DNA of 64,000 bases from Arthrobacter sp. EM1 (GCF_029964055.1 NZ_CP124836.1:2356001-2420000); one strand, 5' to 3'; shown: positions 36,885 to 47,183, counted from the stretch's first letter. The notes: generated from the sequence alone by a model not told the origin. Made by a program: numbers and translations.

Positions 36885-37919
36885 TCAGGTGCCGGCTTGG
36901 TGGATGATGACGTTTTCGGGGCCCTCGACAATCCTGACAAGTTCGCCGGTGTAGGCCTGTCCGACTTTGATTCTGCTCTTGCGGAAGTTCACCGATCCAG
37001 CAGAAGATACTTTGAGGACCCGTGGGGCTGATCGCACACGGCGGCTATCCAACGGCGAGGCTTTCCGGGAAATGTTGTAGACATTGGCCGGCTTCTGTTG
37101 CTGAAGGGACCGGAGCGGCCGTTCGTGGTTGCAATGCCACCGGAAAGCATCGCACAAGTCTTGCAGAACCTCGATGCTCAGGGCCGGTCCATGGTCTGCT
37201 TAGTACTCCTTGAATGTACGGTGGTAGCGCTCGAGCTTCCCGCAGGTCTGCGGGTGACGAGGGCGGGAGTTCAGCTGCCTAATGCCGAGGGCCGAGAGTT
37301 TCTCCTGGAAATGGACCGGGTTCTGTCCTTTGCGGGACCGGAAGTGCAGTCCGTCGTCACTCATCAACTGCCGCGGCGCACCATACTCCAGGACAGCCTC
37401 TTCCATCCCAGCCCAAGCTGCCTGGGCCGTGAAGCGGCGGACCGCGTGGGCGCCGATGGAGAACCGGGCGTGGTCATCGATCAGATCCACTATCCAGGCC
37501 TTGGAGCCGTCGACCAGGGCAACCTGGGTGCCGTCGATCTGCCACAGGTCGTTCGGGGCTTGCCGTTCGAACCGCTCCCACGCTTTCGGTGTCCGGTTCT
37601 CCTGCGGTGTGACCAGCCTGTGGCGTTTGAGGACCCGGTGGACCGTCGATACGGCCGGCACAGGATCCAGCCCCGCCTGTTTGAGTTTGGTCCGCAGGAT
37701 CCTGGCGCCCCACCGCGGGTTATCAACCCGCAGCCGGACGATCAGGGACTCGACTTCACCAGCAGTGTGAGCCGGAGAGCGGGCCGGGCGCCGGGACCGG
37801 GGTTGAAGCCCGTCGGTTCCCCCCGTCCACAGGCGCCGCCGGTACTCGTAGAAGCTCTGCCGGGAAATGCCGTAGCGGCGGCAAACCTCCGTTGTTAGCG
37901 GCCATGCAAAACTGCCCAT
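36885..37919 (-). pseudogene. IS481 family transposase, interrupted by one stop codon
   Basis: On the minus strand the frame reads TEVCRRYGISRQSFYEYRRR, an integrase core with NDLWQIDGTQVALVDG, ARFSIGAHAV, APRQLMSDDGLHF (first and second Asp) and GKLERYHRTFKEY (Glu). A TAA follows at about 37202; the next codons continue in frame with ADHGPALSIEVLQDLC and FRWHCNHERPLRSL, the normal end of the protein. A single TTA-to-TAA change is enough to explain it. The upstream subterminal motif GGCCATG...CTGCCCA occurs twice (37899-37942). Confidence 0.85.
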
Positions 37920-38042
37920 AGGCGGCCATGAGATCTGCCCACTTCCTTACTGAACCGACCGCGTGTTAAGCGGTGGGGGCCTCTCCCTGGGGTTTGATGA
38001 CGGTGTCTAAGCGCACCAAAGCGAACCAGGAAGAGGCCCTGT

Positions 38043-38400
38043 ATGAAGTCTGACGGAGAAATCATGGAAATTCTTGCTGCCTACGATCTGACCGGATCGT
38101 TGCGCGCCACCGCGGAGCTCACGGGCTGCCCGCACCACACCGTTGCCAAGCACGTAGCTGCCAGGGACGCCGGCCGGTCGATTGGGGAACCCGCGGCCGC
38201 GGCCGGGTGACCGATCCGTTTCTGCCCAAGATCGAGGAATGGATCGAAGGATCCAAGGGCCGGATCCGCGCGGACAAAGCCCACGAACACGCGGCGGCTG
38301 ATCTGGGACAACGAGACCGGCATCGGACGGCAGAACAGCTACGCCGTCGGCGTTCACGGCTGTTCGTGTTCGTGGTTCGTGGGGAATTGATTCCGTGTCT
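38043..38400 (+). pseudogene. IS21-type istA remnant with frameshift and internal deletion
   Basis: MKSDGEIMEILAAYDLTGSL and the HTH TAELTGCPHHTVAKHVAARD are the start of an IstA transposase. After a frameshift near 38200 the frame continues RVTDPFLPKIEEWIEGSKG and RIRADKAHE. It then jumps to RRLIWDNETGIGRQNSYAVG, a piece of the catalytic core from further along the gene. It is not functional. Confidence 0.75.
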
Positions 38401-38440
38401 AGCCAAAAAAGGGGACCGTGGCCCTACTGGGATGGGTGTG

Positions 38441-39457
38441 TCTAGCATTCAACCAGGAACAGGACCACGGGCCTTGACTGAGCCTACCGTTGTGGCGATC
38501 GACTCTGCCAGCAGCATCTTCAACCTGCCCGACTACCACGTCATCTCCGCCACCGTGCTGTCTGATGGCCGCCGCCAGATCATCGTTGAAACAGGCCAGC
38601 CACCGGACTGCCCGAGCTGGGGTGGTGTCGCGACGCGGCGGAAGGAACGGCGCTTCCAACGGATCCGGGACGTCCCTGTCGACGGCGCCGTAGAGGTGCT
38701 CTGGTCCAAGTACCGCTGGAATTGCGCGGAAGGGGCTTGCCCGCGGCTCTCGTTCTTTGAAGCTACCACCCAGGTCCCGCGCTGTGCCCATTCCACCGAA
38801 CGGCTCCGGGTACACGTCGTTGGCGCGGTCATCAGTTCCGGTCGGGCCGTGTCCGAGACCGCCGCCGCGTCCGCGGTGTCTTGGTGGATGGTCCGTGCGC
38901 CGGCGCCTGACACAGGAAACCAAGGCCAGCGCGGACGCACCACCGACCCGGTCTGAGCCAACCGCCGGCTGCTGCTCCGCACCAGTGAGACACTCTCGGC
39001 CCGCAGCAGCGACCGGCTCAGCCAGGTCTTCGACCTCGATGACCCGACCGGCAAGCTGCAGGCGGCGTGGAACGTCAAAGAACAGCTACGCGACCTGCTG
39101 CGCACCGGCTCGCTCCAAGACCCCGCCGCGACGAAGGCCAGGCCCGGAGAACTCGGCGAACGAGCCGCCCAGCCCGAGACGACCAGCCTCTGGCTCACAG
39201 TCTGCCGATGGCGGAAGGAAATCGAAGTTTACATCGTCACCAGCGCAAGAACGGCGAAAGTGGAAGCGAAGAACACCGCCATCACGCACTTCAAACGGAC
39301 AGGACAGGGATTCGTCAATAGCCCGGAACTACAAGACCCGCATAATAATCAGAAGCGCCGCCAGAACAGCGGCCTGATCTTCCACCGCACATTGCAAATC
39401 ACCGCGAACCGCGGAGAGCCCCTCTGCGCCTTCGGGGTCCACACGCTCATGGACTAG
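38441..39457 (+). pseudogene. ISL3 family transposase remnant
   Basis: Two pieces: 38441-38956 with the zinc-ribbon-like start QPPDCPSWGGVATRRKER (one Cys lost to Trp), VEVLWSKYRWNCAEGACPRLSF and VISSGRAVSETAAA; then 38957-39457 with LLLRTSETLSARSSDRLSQVF, AWNVKEQLRDLL and KNTAITHFKRTGQGF, the C-terminal ISL3 core. The middle, including the first catalytic Asp, is missing, and the frame shifts near the end. Confidence 0.75.
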
Positions 39458-39517
39458 ACAAAGAACAAACAGCCTCGCTGCACTGAACACAATCGAGACA
39501 CGGCCGGCGTCCCATTA

Positions 39518-39946
39518 TCAGTCCTGAGCCTGGGAGTGGGGTCGCTCCGCGGGCGGCCAGACCGAGTCATCCGGCAGTCGGGTTCGGGTACCCAAGCCGC
39601 CGAGATTGGCTTCGATCCGCTCTACCGCAGAGCGCAAGATAGCTACCTCTTCAGCGAGCGTGCGGTTCTCATCTTCAACTACCGAGAGCTCCCAGGAGAG
39701 GTGCAGGCACACGCCCAGCAGCAAGATGATGCACAGAGCAAACAGCAGATTGGAGGCGACCTGTATGCCAAGGAGCATGCTAACGGACGGTAACAGACCA
39801 GGCCAGCCGGCGAGGACGAGCGCGCTTGCTCCGATAATCAGCCAGAGCGCCGCATATTTCTCCCGGAAGACTTTGCGGCGGACGAGTTCAAGCACAATCC
39901 CCACCATGACCAAGGCGAAAATAAATGCGGCCAGAGTGTTTCCCAT
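39518..39946 (-). CDS. DUF2304 family membrane protein
   Basis: A 142-residue protein with three N-terminal helices: NTLAAFIFALVMVGIVLELV, YAALWLIIGASALVLAGW and VASNLLFALCIILLLGVCLHL. These are followed by a coiled coil (VEDENRTLAEEVAILRSAVERIEANL) and a polar tail. ATG 39946 overlaps the glycosyltransferase stop by one base. DUF2304 proteins accompany dolichol-phosphate-mannose-synthase-like GT2 enzymes in glycan loci and are thought to help them at the membrane. Confidence 0.82.
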   Translation of the reverse strand: MGNTLAAFIFALVMVGIVLELVRRKVFREKYAALWLIIGASALVLAGWPGLLPSVSMLLGIQVASNLLFALCIILLLGVCLHLSWELSVVEDENRTLAEEVAILRSAVERIEANLGGLGTRTRLPDDSVWPPAERPHSQAQD

Positions 39947-40686
39947 TAGACGGCGCCTTCCTGTACTGCAATCTTCGAGCGGCTCCGAGTCACGGCAAAG
40001 AGCAAGGCGAACACGGACCGCAACAGGTAGATAGCCGATTTCGCCGGATTGTGGCTCGGGGTGCCACCCTGCCGGGGCCGCATGGCCACCGGTATCTGAG
40101 TGACCCTGCAACCAGATTTGATTGCCACTACGAGTGAATCAATCGTATCCCCAAGATATTCTGCCGGGTAGTGATCTAGGTACTGGGCTATGGCGCGCCT
40201 GTTCCCGGCCCTGAATCCCGATGTCACGTCGGTCAGCCGGGTATGGGCCAACCCTGAGATTACGGCCGCCAGAAAAACCATGGCCCACCGGCGGGGACCT
40301 GAGACCTTGTAGTCGCCTTTGGCCGCGAACCGGGCACCTATCGATATATCGGCCACATCCAGCCCCTTGATGACGGCGGCGATCTCGCGGGGGTCATGCT
40401 GGCCATCGGAGTCCACTTGGATGACTGCGTCGTAGTCATAGCGAGAGGCGTACTTGAATCCCGTCCGCATCGCGCCGCCAACACCCATGTTGAACGGGAG
40501 CCGGAGAACAGTCGCGCCGGCGGCATCCGCGGCCGCGGCAGTGTCGTCAGTCGAGCCGTCGTCGACGACCAAGACGTCGTATCCTTCGTGCAGGTTGAGC
40601 ACGTCGGCAACTGTGCTGCCGACGGTTTCCCCCTCGTTCCATGCAGGCATGATGACGAGAACTCGGCGCGTGTCTGGGCTAGGCAT
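39946..40686 (-). CDS. Glycosyltransferase family 2 (DPM1-like)
   Basis: A 246-residue GT-A enzyme starting MPSPDTRRVLVIMPAWNEGET. Motifs: PAWNEGETVGSTVADVL, DVLVVDDGSTDDTAAAA, LPFNMGVGGAMRTGFKYA and VIQVDSDGQHDPREI (DxD metal site), then SGFRAGNRRAI. This is the polyprenyl-phosphate sugar synthase type. It shares a coupled start/stop with DUF2304. It probably charges a polyprenyl phosphate with a sugar for the local surface glycan. Confidence 0.9.
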   Translation of the reverse strand: MPSPDTRRVLVIMPAWNEGETVGSTVADVLNLHEGYDVLVVDDGSTDDTAAAADAAGATVLRLPFNMGVGGAMRTGFKYASRYDYDAVIQVDSDGQHDPREIAAVIKGLDVADISIGARFAAKGDYKVSGPRRWAMVFLAAVISGLAHTRLTDVTSGFRAGNRRAIAQYLDHYPAEYLGDTIDSLVVAIKSGCRVTQIPVAMRPRQGGTPSHNPAKSAIYLLRSVFALLFAVTRSRSKIAVQEGAV

Positions 40687-40846
40687 GATTGCGATTCTAC
40701 GCCGAATCCGCATTTTCCCGTATTTTACGCCAGTGCCCGCTCTGCCTCTCGAGAGGCAGAGAATCCGTACGCGACCGGGCCGCTGGTATCATCTAACGGT
40801 TGCAGCACCATCGCAGCCCCCTACATCTGGCGACCAAGGAGACAAG

Positions 40847-41872
40847 TTGTTCAAGAACAAGACACTTTTGATTACCGGCGGTACCGGCTCATTCGGAAAC
40901 ACTGTTCTCAAGCACTTCCTCCACACAGATATAGGCGAAATTCGGATCTTCTCCCGGGACGAGAAGAAACAGGATGACATGCGCAAGGCCTACGGCAATG
41001 ACAAGCTGAAGTTCTACATTGGGGACGTCCGAAACATCGAGAGTGTCCGCGAAGCCGTCAGGGGCGTGGACTACATCTTCCACGCTGCCGCACTCAAGCA
41101 GGTACCCTCGTGCGAGTTCTTCCCGATGGAGGCCGTTCGTACTAACGTTCTGGGCACCGACAATGTGCTCACTGCGGCTATTGACGCCGGCGTGAAAAAG
41201 GTTGTCTGCCTTTCGACGGACAAGGCCGCATACCCCATTAACGCCATGGGTACGTCCAAGGCCATGATGGAGAAAATCGTCATTGCCAAGTCACGCAATG
41301 TCGACGCTTCTGAGACGCTGATTTCCTGCACGCGTTACGGAAACGTGATGGCTTCGCGTGGCTCCGTGATCCCGCTGTTCGCGGATCAAATCCGGGCCGG
41401 CAAGCCGTTGACCGTCACCGACCCGCACATGACCCGCTTCCTGATGAACCTCGATGAGGCCGTCAAGCTGGTTCTCTTCGCTTTCGAACACGCCAACCAA
41501 GGCGACCTGTTCGTCCAGAAGGCCGATGCATCATCCGTCGGGGACTTGGCACTTGCGATGAAGCAACTTTTCCGGTCCGACTCCGAGATCAATGTCATTG
41601 GTACGCGGCACGGTGAGAAGGCCCACGAGACCCTGCTCACGAGGGAGGAGAGGGCCAAATCTGAAGACCTCGGCGATTATTTCAGGGTGCCAGCGGATAC
41701 CCGGGACCTCAACTACGAGAAGTTTTTTGATGCCGGGGACACCGTCAGCGAGACGTTGGAGGAATACACCTCACATAACACCCACCAGCTCTCCATCGAG
41801 CAGATCATAGAAAAGGTCAAGACGACGGACTACATTCAGCAGCTCCTGCCTTCCATCGGGGCAGGGTCGTAG
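40847..41872 (+). CDS. capE: UDP-N-acetylglucosamine 4,6-dehydratase (CapE/FnlA/WbjB type)
   Basis: A 341-residue SDR enzyme, first step from UDP-GlcNAc to UDP-L-FucNAc. TTG 40847 is preferred: AAGGAGA lies 5 bases upstream and the protein starts LFKNKTLLITGGTGSFGNTV. The longer ATG frames run through the GT2 promoter. Motifs are GGTGSFG (NAD), FHAAALKQVPSCEFFP, LSTDKAAYPINAMGTSKAMMEK with the Met-x3-Lys form typical of inverting 4,6-dehydratases, and CTRYGNVMASRGSVIPLF. Partner genes capF and capG lie about 20 kb away on the other strand. Confidence 0.9.
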   Translation: MFKNKTLLITGGTGSFGNTVLKHFLHTDIGEIRIFSRDEKKQDDMRKAYGNDKLKFYIGDVRNIESVREAVRGVDYIFHAAALKQVPSCEFFPMEAVRTNVLGTDNVLTAAIDAGVKKVVCLSTDKAAYPINAMGTSKAMMEKIVIAKSRNVDASETLISCTRYGNVMASRGSVIPLFADQIRAGKPLTVTDPHMTRFLMNLDEAVKLVLFAFEHANQGDLFVQKADASSVGDLALAMKQLFRSDSEINVIGTRHGEKAHETLLTREERAKSEDLGDYFRVPADTRDLNYEKFFDAGDTVSETLEEYTSHNTHQLSIEQIIEKVKTTDYIQQLLPSIGAGS

Positions 41873-41874
41873 AA

Positions 41875-43119
41875 GTGGGCGGCAATGCAAAGATGCTGGT
41901 GGTGAGCCAACACTTCTGGCCCGAAGGTTTTCGGATAAACGACATTTGTGACTATCTGGTAGAAAATGATGTCGACATCGAAGTGCTTTGCGGGTTGCCC
42001 AACTACCCGAAGGGCGAGCTTTTCCCGGGGTACACATGGCGCGGGCCTTACAAAGAGAAACATGATGGACTAACGATATACCGGGCTCCGGAGATTCCGC
42101 GAGGAAACAACTCAAATTGGCGCATTCTTGTCAATTATCTGTCTTTTCCTGTGGCCAGCCTTCTGCATCTTCCAAGGTTGATGTTTGGGAAGTACGACAA
42201 AATATTTCTCTATCAATTGTCGCCGGTGATGATGACCATTGCGGGACTCATCCTGTCCAAGGTTCGTAAAATCGAATCCACAATGTACGTGCTTGACCTG
42301 TGGCCTGAAAACCTGTTCTCTGTCCTGAAAATCAAGAATAAGTTTCTACGCCTTCTTGTCGAGCGGGTCTCCCATTGGCATTATCGCCAAGCGGACAACA
42401 TCATTGTGCTGTCCGAACAGATGCGCGGGAAGATCCAAGGCATCACGGGCCTGCCCGACGCTAAGATCACGGTGGTGCCCCAAGCCTGCGAAAGACTCTA
42501 CGAGCAGGAGATCCACGACCCCGAACTGGCCGAGCGCCTCGGTAATGGCTTCAAGGTGGTCTTCACGGGCAACATCAGTCCGGCACAGTCGTTTGAGACC
42601 ATAATCGATGCCGCGGAGACGCTCAAGTCCGAGGGCCTCACGGACATCTCCTGGGTCATCGTCGGCGATGGTATGAGCCGGAGCTCCGTCCAGGGCGAAA
42701 TCGCCCTACGGGGCCTGGACGACGAGTTCATCTTTGAGGGCCATCATCCTGTTTCCGATATCCCCAAGTACACGACCCTGGCAGACGTCTTGGTTGGCTG
42801 TCTTGTGAAGAGTGAGTTGCTCGAAGCCACCATCCCCGCCAAGGTCATGTCCTACATAGCGTCCGGTCGTCCCGTCGTCCTGGCCATGGATGGGGAAGTG
42901 CGCAACCTGGTCGAAGATCAGGCCCAGTGTGGCCTCGTGGGGCCGGCAGGCAATTCATCGACGCTGGCGGACAACGTTCGGTCACTGCACGCCCTCACTC
43001 CGGAGCAGAGGCGTGAGCTCGGAGCCCGGGGAAAGGCCTACCACCTCGCCCACCTTCAGCGAACTGTTGTCTTGAAGCGACTAAAGGATTTTATCTTCAA
43101 TGAGGCACAGACGCGCTAG
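41875..43119 (+). CDS. GT4 glycosyltransferase, WbuB-like (probable L-FucNAc transferase)
   Basis: A 414-residue GT-B enzyme. GTG 41875 sits 2 bases after capE; ATG 41893 would remove six residues and may be the true start. N-terminal MLVVSQHFWPEGFRINDICDYL and LCGLPNYPKGELFPGY are typical of WbuB. The donor domain has FTGNISPAQSFETIIDAAE, GDGMSRSSVQGEIALRGLDDEFIFEG and EATIPAKVMSYIASGRPVV. WbuB accompanies FnlA-FnlB-FnlC in FucNAc-containing O-antigens, so transfer of FucNAc is the likely role. Confidence 0.82.
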   Translation: MGGNAKMLVVSQHFWPEGFRINDICDYLVENDVDIEVLCGLPNYPKGELFPGYTWRGPYKEKHDGLTIYRAPEIPRGNNSNWRILVNYLSFPVASLLHLPRLMFGKYDKIFLYQLSPVMMTIAGLILSKVRKIESTMYVLDLWPENLFSVLKIKNKFLRLLVERVSHWHYRQADNIIVLSEQMRGKIQGITGLPDAKITVVPQACERLYEQEIHDPELAERLGNGFKVVFTGNISPAQSFETIIDAAETLKSEGLTDISWVIVGDGMSRSSVQGEIALRGLDDEFIFEGHHPVSDIPKYTTLADVLVGCLVKSELLEATIPAKVMSYIASGRPVVLAMDGEVRNLVEDQAQCGLVGPAGNSSTLADNVRSLHALTPEQRRELGARGKAYHLAHLQRTVVLKRLKDFIFNEAQTR

Positions 43120-43322
43120 CCACGGTCGTCAATGACGGCTGGCGCGGTGGGGTGGGCAGTGTCAAGAACCCAGCTCCTGCGCACCCATGTCTCCTGCTGG
43201 ATCCACGGGGTGGAATGAGGGTCCCGGAAATATCGCCCGGCTCGGAATCGGTATTCATCGATGCCGAGCATCCTCGGCTCAAGCTCATTCAAGCCCGACA
43301 GGGTGCCCCTGTATTTTACTGA

Positions 43323-43558
43323 AGGAGACGGGGTTCAGTGCGATCAGCGCCGCGAAGTATATCGGCGCGTGGTCACACGAGGGCAGGGCCCGTAACGAGG
43401 GAGGATTTGCCTCCCTGGCAGGGGTAAACCCGACCCCTGCATCTTCCGGGAACACAGTCCGGCACCGGTTGAACCGGGGCGGTGACCGGTCCCTGAACAG
43501 TGCCTTGCACATGGTCGCGGTCGTCAGGATGACCCATGATGGCGAAGCCCGCGAGTGA
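43323..43558 (+). pseudogene. IS110 family transposase, 3' fragment
   Basis: ETGFSAISAAKYIGAWSHEG and EGGFASLAGVNPTPASSGNT plus RLNRGGDRSLNSALH match the C-terminal transposase_20 region of IS110 elements. The N-terminal DEDD catalytic part is missing. The 203 bases before it (43120-43322) show no recognisable gene. Confidence 0.8.
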
Positions 43559-43601
43559 GGTGTGTCAAGTATGTGAGACAGCCGGTTGTTTTCTTTTGGG
43601 G

Positions 43602-43908
43602 TTAGGCGGCCGCGAGTAGCGGCTGGTGTTTGGTCTTGAAGTTGGCCATTGCTGTTGCCGGCGGCAGCCCATCAGTGTTGGTGTGGGGCCGCCAGCGGTT
43701 GTAGAACACCTCGATGAAGCGCATGGTTGCCCGGCGGGCGTCCTGCCGAGTGGCGAAGCTGTGGTGATGGTAGAACTCGTTCTTCAGGGATGAGAACGCC
43801 GACTCGGCGACGGCGTTATCCCAGCACCCCCCGGTGGCGCCCATGGACTGGCGCACAGCGTTTCCAGTGCACCGGGCGCCCATTTTCCGGGAGGCGTATT
43901 GGCCGTAT
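43602..43908 (-). pseudogene. IS3 family orfB, 3' fragment
   Basis: YASRKMGARCTGNAVRQSMG, GCWDNAVAESAFSSLKNEFY and FIEVFYNRWRPHTNTDGLPP are the C-terminal DDE part of an IS3-type transposase (final Glu in AES). The rest is absent; it abuts an IS30 fragment. Confidence 0.82.
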
Positions 43909-44490
43909 TCAACAGGTCGTCGCAACGGTCTGTTGTTTGATCGATCGTATCTGATCGGTGAATGCCTCGTACGGTGTACGCCATCCGAGGATTCGCCGCG
44001 GCCGGTTGTTAAGGGTCTGTGCCACGGCGGCGAGCTCCTCGGCGGTCCACCGCGAGAGACCTGTGCCTTTGGGGAAATGCTGGCGTAGCAGTCCGTTGAG
44101 GTGCTCATTGCTGCCGCGTTGCCACGGGCTTTTCGGGTCAGCAAAATAGACGGGCAGACCCGTGACCTGTGTGGAACGCACATGTGCTGAGAGCTCTTTA
44201 CGCGGTGCCACGTAAGCGATTGACGCAGAGTTCGGGGCAAGGGATTCATAGTCTTGACCAGGGCTTCCTTCATTGTCAGCGCACCGTAGCCGGCCAGCGC
44301 CGGACCATTTTCCCTTCGGCGGTAGCAGACCGTATCCCGCCTGTCGGGGTAGGTGAACGAGCATCGTGTAGTTGGTGATTCTCTCCACGGGGGTCCCGAT
44401 CGCGGACTGGTTGCCCTTGCCGATGATCAGGTCACCCTCCTTACGGTGTTGTTGTGGGTGATTTCGGGGCTGTCGTAGTGTTTCGATCAC
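43909..44490 (-). pseudogene. IS30 family transposase, frameshifted 3' fragment
   Basis: EGDLIIGKGNQSAIGTPVER and DPKSPWQRGSNEHLNGLLRQ, FPKGTGLSRWTAEELAAVA, NNRPRRILGWRTPYEAF are the IS30 catalytic core and end. The middle is frameshifted: KEALVKTMNPLPRTLRQSLTW is in another frame. Confidence 0.82.
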
Positions 44491-44672
44491 CCTCGGATAG
44501 CGGGTATGGCCGAGATCTCCTGGCCGCTTGGACGGCTTACTGGGAATGGCCGCCCGCCGCCCGCCGATGACCCGACCGCTTATTGAGACTTACGACATTG
44601 ATCGTTGGGTAAGGACGTGCCGGCGTGGTTATCGACAGGGCCTCGAATAGGAGCTGATCGAAGGGATAAGAC

Positions 44673-44714
44673 ATGCCAGCGGTATGGGCGGGAATCGACG
44701 CGGGCAAGAGTGGC
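44673..44714 (+). pseudogene. IS110 transposase, 5' fragment cut by IS21
   Basis: ATG 44673 begins MPAVWAGIDAGKSG, the usual start of IS110 transposases (first catalytic Asp of the DEDD set). It stops at the IS21 left end (about 44715). A larger piece of an IS110 gene resumes at 50633, on the far side of the IS21 element. Confidence 0.75.
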
Positions 44715-44857
44715 TGTGACAGGTTTGGATGGCCCCGGCAGGACGGTTACTTCTGGCCCCACTTTGTGACTCGCCGGGCACCTTGTGACGGTTATTCGTG
44801 GCCCCACCTTCAACGTTGGATCCATCAGTAGATGGGATCAGCGGAGGGTAGGCCTGG

Positions 44858-46534
44858 ATGGAGTCGAGAGCGGATTTGTTCGCGCTGATCCGAAGGGACG
44901 CCCGGGTGGAGGGCTTGTCCGTTCGTGCGCTGGCGGCCCGGCACGGGGTCCATCGCAGGACGGTGCGGCAAGCTCTTGAATCGGCTACCCCTCCCGAACG
45001 CAAACCAAGGCAAGGGGTGTCATGGCGGCTGGACCCGTTTAAGGCTGCGATTGATGTCATGCTGACAGAGGACACGACCGCGCCGCGGAAGCAGCGCCAC
45101 ACCGCCAGGAGGATTTTAGCCCGGCTCATTGAGGAGCACAGCGCGGAGGAACTTTCGTATTCCACCGTGCGCGACTACGTCCGGGTCCGCCGGGCCCAGA
45201 TCGACGTGGAGGCAGGCCGCCGGGTAGAGGTTTTCATCCCGCAGGAACACGCCCCCGGCGCTGAGGCTGAGGTGGACTTCGGAGAACTCTGGGTCTTGCT
45301 GAACGGTGTGAAGACGAAGTGCCACATGTTAGTCTTCAGGCTCTCCCACTCGGGCAAGGCCATCCACCGGATCTATCCGACGCAGGCGCAGGAAGCATTT
45401 CTGGAAGGCCACATCGAGGCGTTCAACGATATTGTTGGTGTGCCGGTGAAGCACATCCGCTATGACAACCTCACGAGCGCTGTCACTGCGGTGGTGTTCG
45501 GGCAGGGCCGGCAACGCCAAGAGAATGAACGGTGGGTATTGTTCCGTTCCCACTACGGTTTTGATGCGTTCTATTGCCAGCCCGGCATCGCCGGGGCTCA
45601 CGAAAAAGGCGGGGTTGAAGGAGAGGTCGGCTGGTTCCGACGCAATCGGCTCGCGCCCATGCCTGTCGTCGCATCCCTGGATGAGCTCAAAAGCCGAATT
45701 CGGGACTGGGCGGCCTTGGACGACCGTCGGCGGATCAATGACCGGATCCATACGATCGGGCAGGACTTCGCTGCCGAGCAGCCGTTCCTGGCGCCGCTGC
45801 CTGCGGAGGAGTTTGACCCGGGCCTGGCGCTGACACCCCGGGTGGACAGGTCTTCGATGGTCACGGTGCGGATGGCGAAATACTCCGTCCCAGCCCGGCT
45901 CATCGGCCGGAAGGTCCGGGTGTCCCTAAGGGCCTCGGAGGTCGTGGTATTCGACGGCCCCGCGGCCGTAGCCAGGCATCAGCGGGTGGCCGCCCGGTCC
46001 GGGCAGTCGGTCCAGCTGGATCACTACCTCGAGGTCCTCAAGACCAAACCCGGCGCGCTTCCCGGTTCCACCGCCCTGGCCCGGGCACGAGAGTCCGGGA
46101 CGTTCACTACCGCCCATGAGGCCTTCTGGGCCGCCTCCTGCCGGGTCAACGGCGACTCCGCCGGAACCCGTGAGCTTATCGATGTCCTGCTATTGCACCG
46201 ATCCATGGATTCCGGAGACATCCAGGCAGGAATCACTGCTGCGCTGGAAGTGGGGGCCGTCAGTGCCGACGTCGTCGCCGTCGAAGCCCGCCGACAGGCC
46301 ATGATTTCCTCCCGGCGTGGGGCCGGCTCGGACCGTCCTCCCGGTGCTCAAAGCGAATCGAAAGTGCAACGGGTTGTCAGTCTTATCCAACGCCGACTCA
46401 TGGACCCTGCCGCAGTCATCGCCGGGCTCCCCGCGGACACGCGCCCGCTCCCGTCGATCAGTGCCTACGACGAGCTGTTGGCCAAACGCACCCAGCAACC
46501 CGCAGGAACCGTCGCAGAGGAGAACATCTCATGA
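44858..46534 (+). CDS. istA: IS21 family transposase IstA
   Basis: A 558-residue, apparently intact transposase. N-terminal HTH: SVRALAARHGVHRRTVRQALE. The DDE core has AEAEVDFGELWVLLNG, VKHIRYDNLTSAV and GGVEGEVGWFRRNRL; then the C-terminal MAKYSVPARLIGRKVRVSLRASE domain. It overlaps istB by 4 bases. The element can probably not move by itself because istB is interrupted. Confidence 0.93.
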   Translation: MESRADLFALIRRDARVEGLSVRALAARHGVHRRTVRQALESATPPERKPRQGVSWRLDPFKAAIDVMLTEDTTAPRKQRHTARRILARLIEEHSAEELSYSTVRDYVRVRRAQIDVEAGRRVEVFIPQEHAPGAEAEVDFGELWVLLNGVKTKCHMLVFRLSHSGKAIHRIYPTQAQEAFLEGHIEAFNDIVGVPVKHIRYDNLTSAVTAVVFGQGRQRQENERWVLFRSHYGFDAFYCQPGIAGAHEKGGVEGEVGWFRRNRLAPMPVVASLDELKSRIRDWAALDDRRRINDRIHTIGQDFAAEQPFLAPLPAEEFDPGLALTPRVDRSSMVTVRMAKYSVPARLIGRKVRVSLRASEVVVFDGPAAVARHQRVAARSGQSVQLDHYLEVLKTKPGALPGSTALARARESGTFTTAHEAFWAASCRVNGDSAGTRELIDVLLLHRSMDSGDIQAGITAALEVGAVSADVVAVEARRQAMISSRRGAGSDRPPGAQSESKVQRVVSLIQRRLMDPAAVIAGLPADTRPLPSISAYDELLAKRTQQPAGTVAEENIS

Positions 46535-47100
46535 GCCCCACCGCACCGGCTACCACCATCACTCCTACCCTGCGCCGGCGGCGGGGACTTACCGAACAGG
46601 CAGCGGTCGCAGCAGTGGACCAAGCCTGCCGCCGGTTGCGCCTGCCCACGGTCCGGGCGGTCCTAGACGAAGCCTTGACGGTCGCAGGGAAGGAACAACT
46701 CTCTTATCAGGGATTCCTTGCCGAGCTGTTGTTGGCCGAATGCGATGACCGGGACCAGCGTTCATCCATCCGCAGGGTGAAAGCCGCGAACTTTCCCAGG
46801 GACAAGTGGCTCGGGGATTTCGATTTCGACGCGAACCCGAACATCAACCCTGCCACCATCCACACCCTGGCAACCGGGGACTGGATCCGCAAGGGCGCAC
46901 CCTTGTGCCTCATTGGAGACTCCGGCACCGGCAAGTCCCACCTACTCATCGGGCTCGGTACCGCCGCTGCGGAGAAGGGCTACCGGGTCAAATACACGCT
47001 GGCGACCCGGCTCGTGAACGAACTCGTGGAAGCCGCCGACGAGAAGATCCTGGCCAGGACTATCGCCCGCTACGGCCGCGTGGACCTGCTGTGCATCGGT
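46531..47100 (+). pseudogene. istB: istB, 5' part, interrupted by RIT element 1
   Basis: AAA+ helper ATPase of IS21. The start SPTAPATTITPTLRRRRGLT and Walker A LCLIGDSGTGKSHLLIGLG are intact. The frame is broken in VDLLCI, immediately at the Walker B Asp-Glu codons, where RIT element 1 begins at 47101. The protein resumes as ELGYMELDRRGAELLFQVL at 50495. Confidence 0.92.
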
Positions 47101-47183
47101 CTATGCCGAGCCCGCGACTATGCCGAGGTGTCCGCCAGGTCGGGCTGGTGTGCGGGGTCCGGGCCGGTCGCGGGTCGGCATAG

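Noticed and set aside
36735..37031. 98-residue plus-strand frame and its overlapping partners
   Set aside because: They are antisense to the IS481 remnant or its edge and have no start signal.
40454..40846. Upstream extension of the capE frame
   Set aside because: It runs through the divergent GT2 gene; the TTG at 40847 has a perfect ribosome site and family-consistent start.
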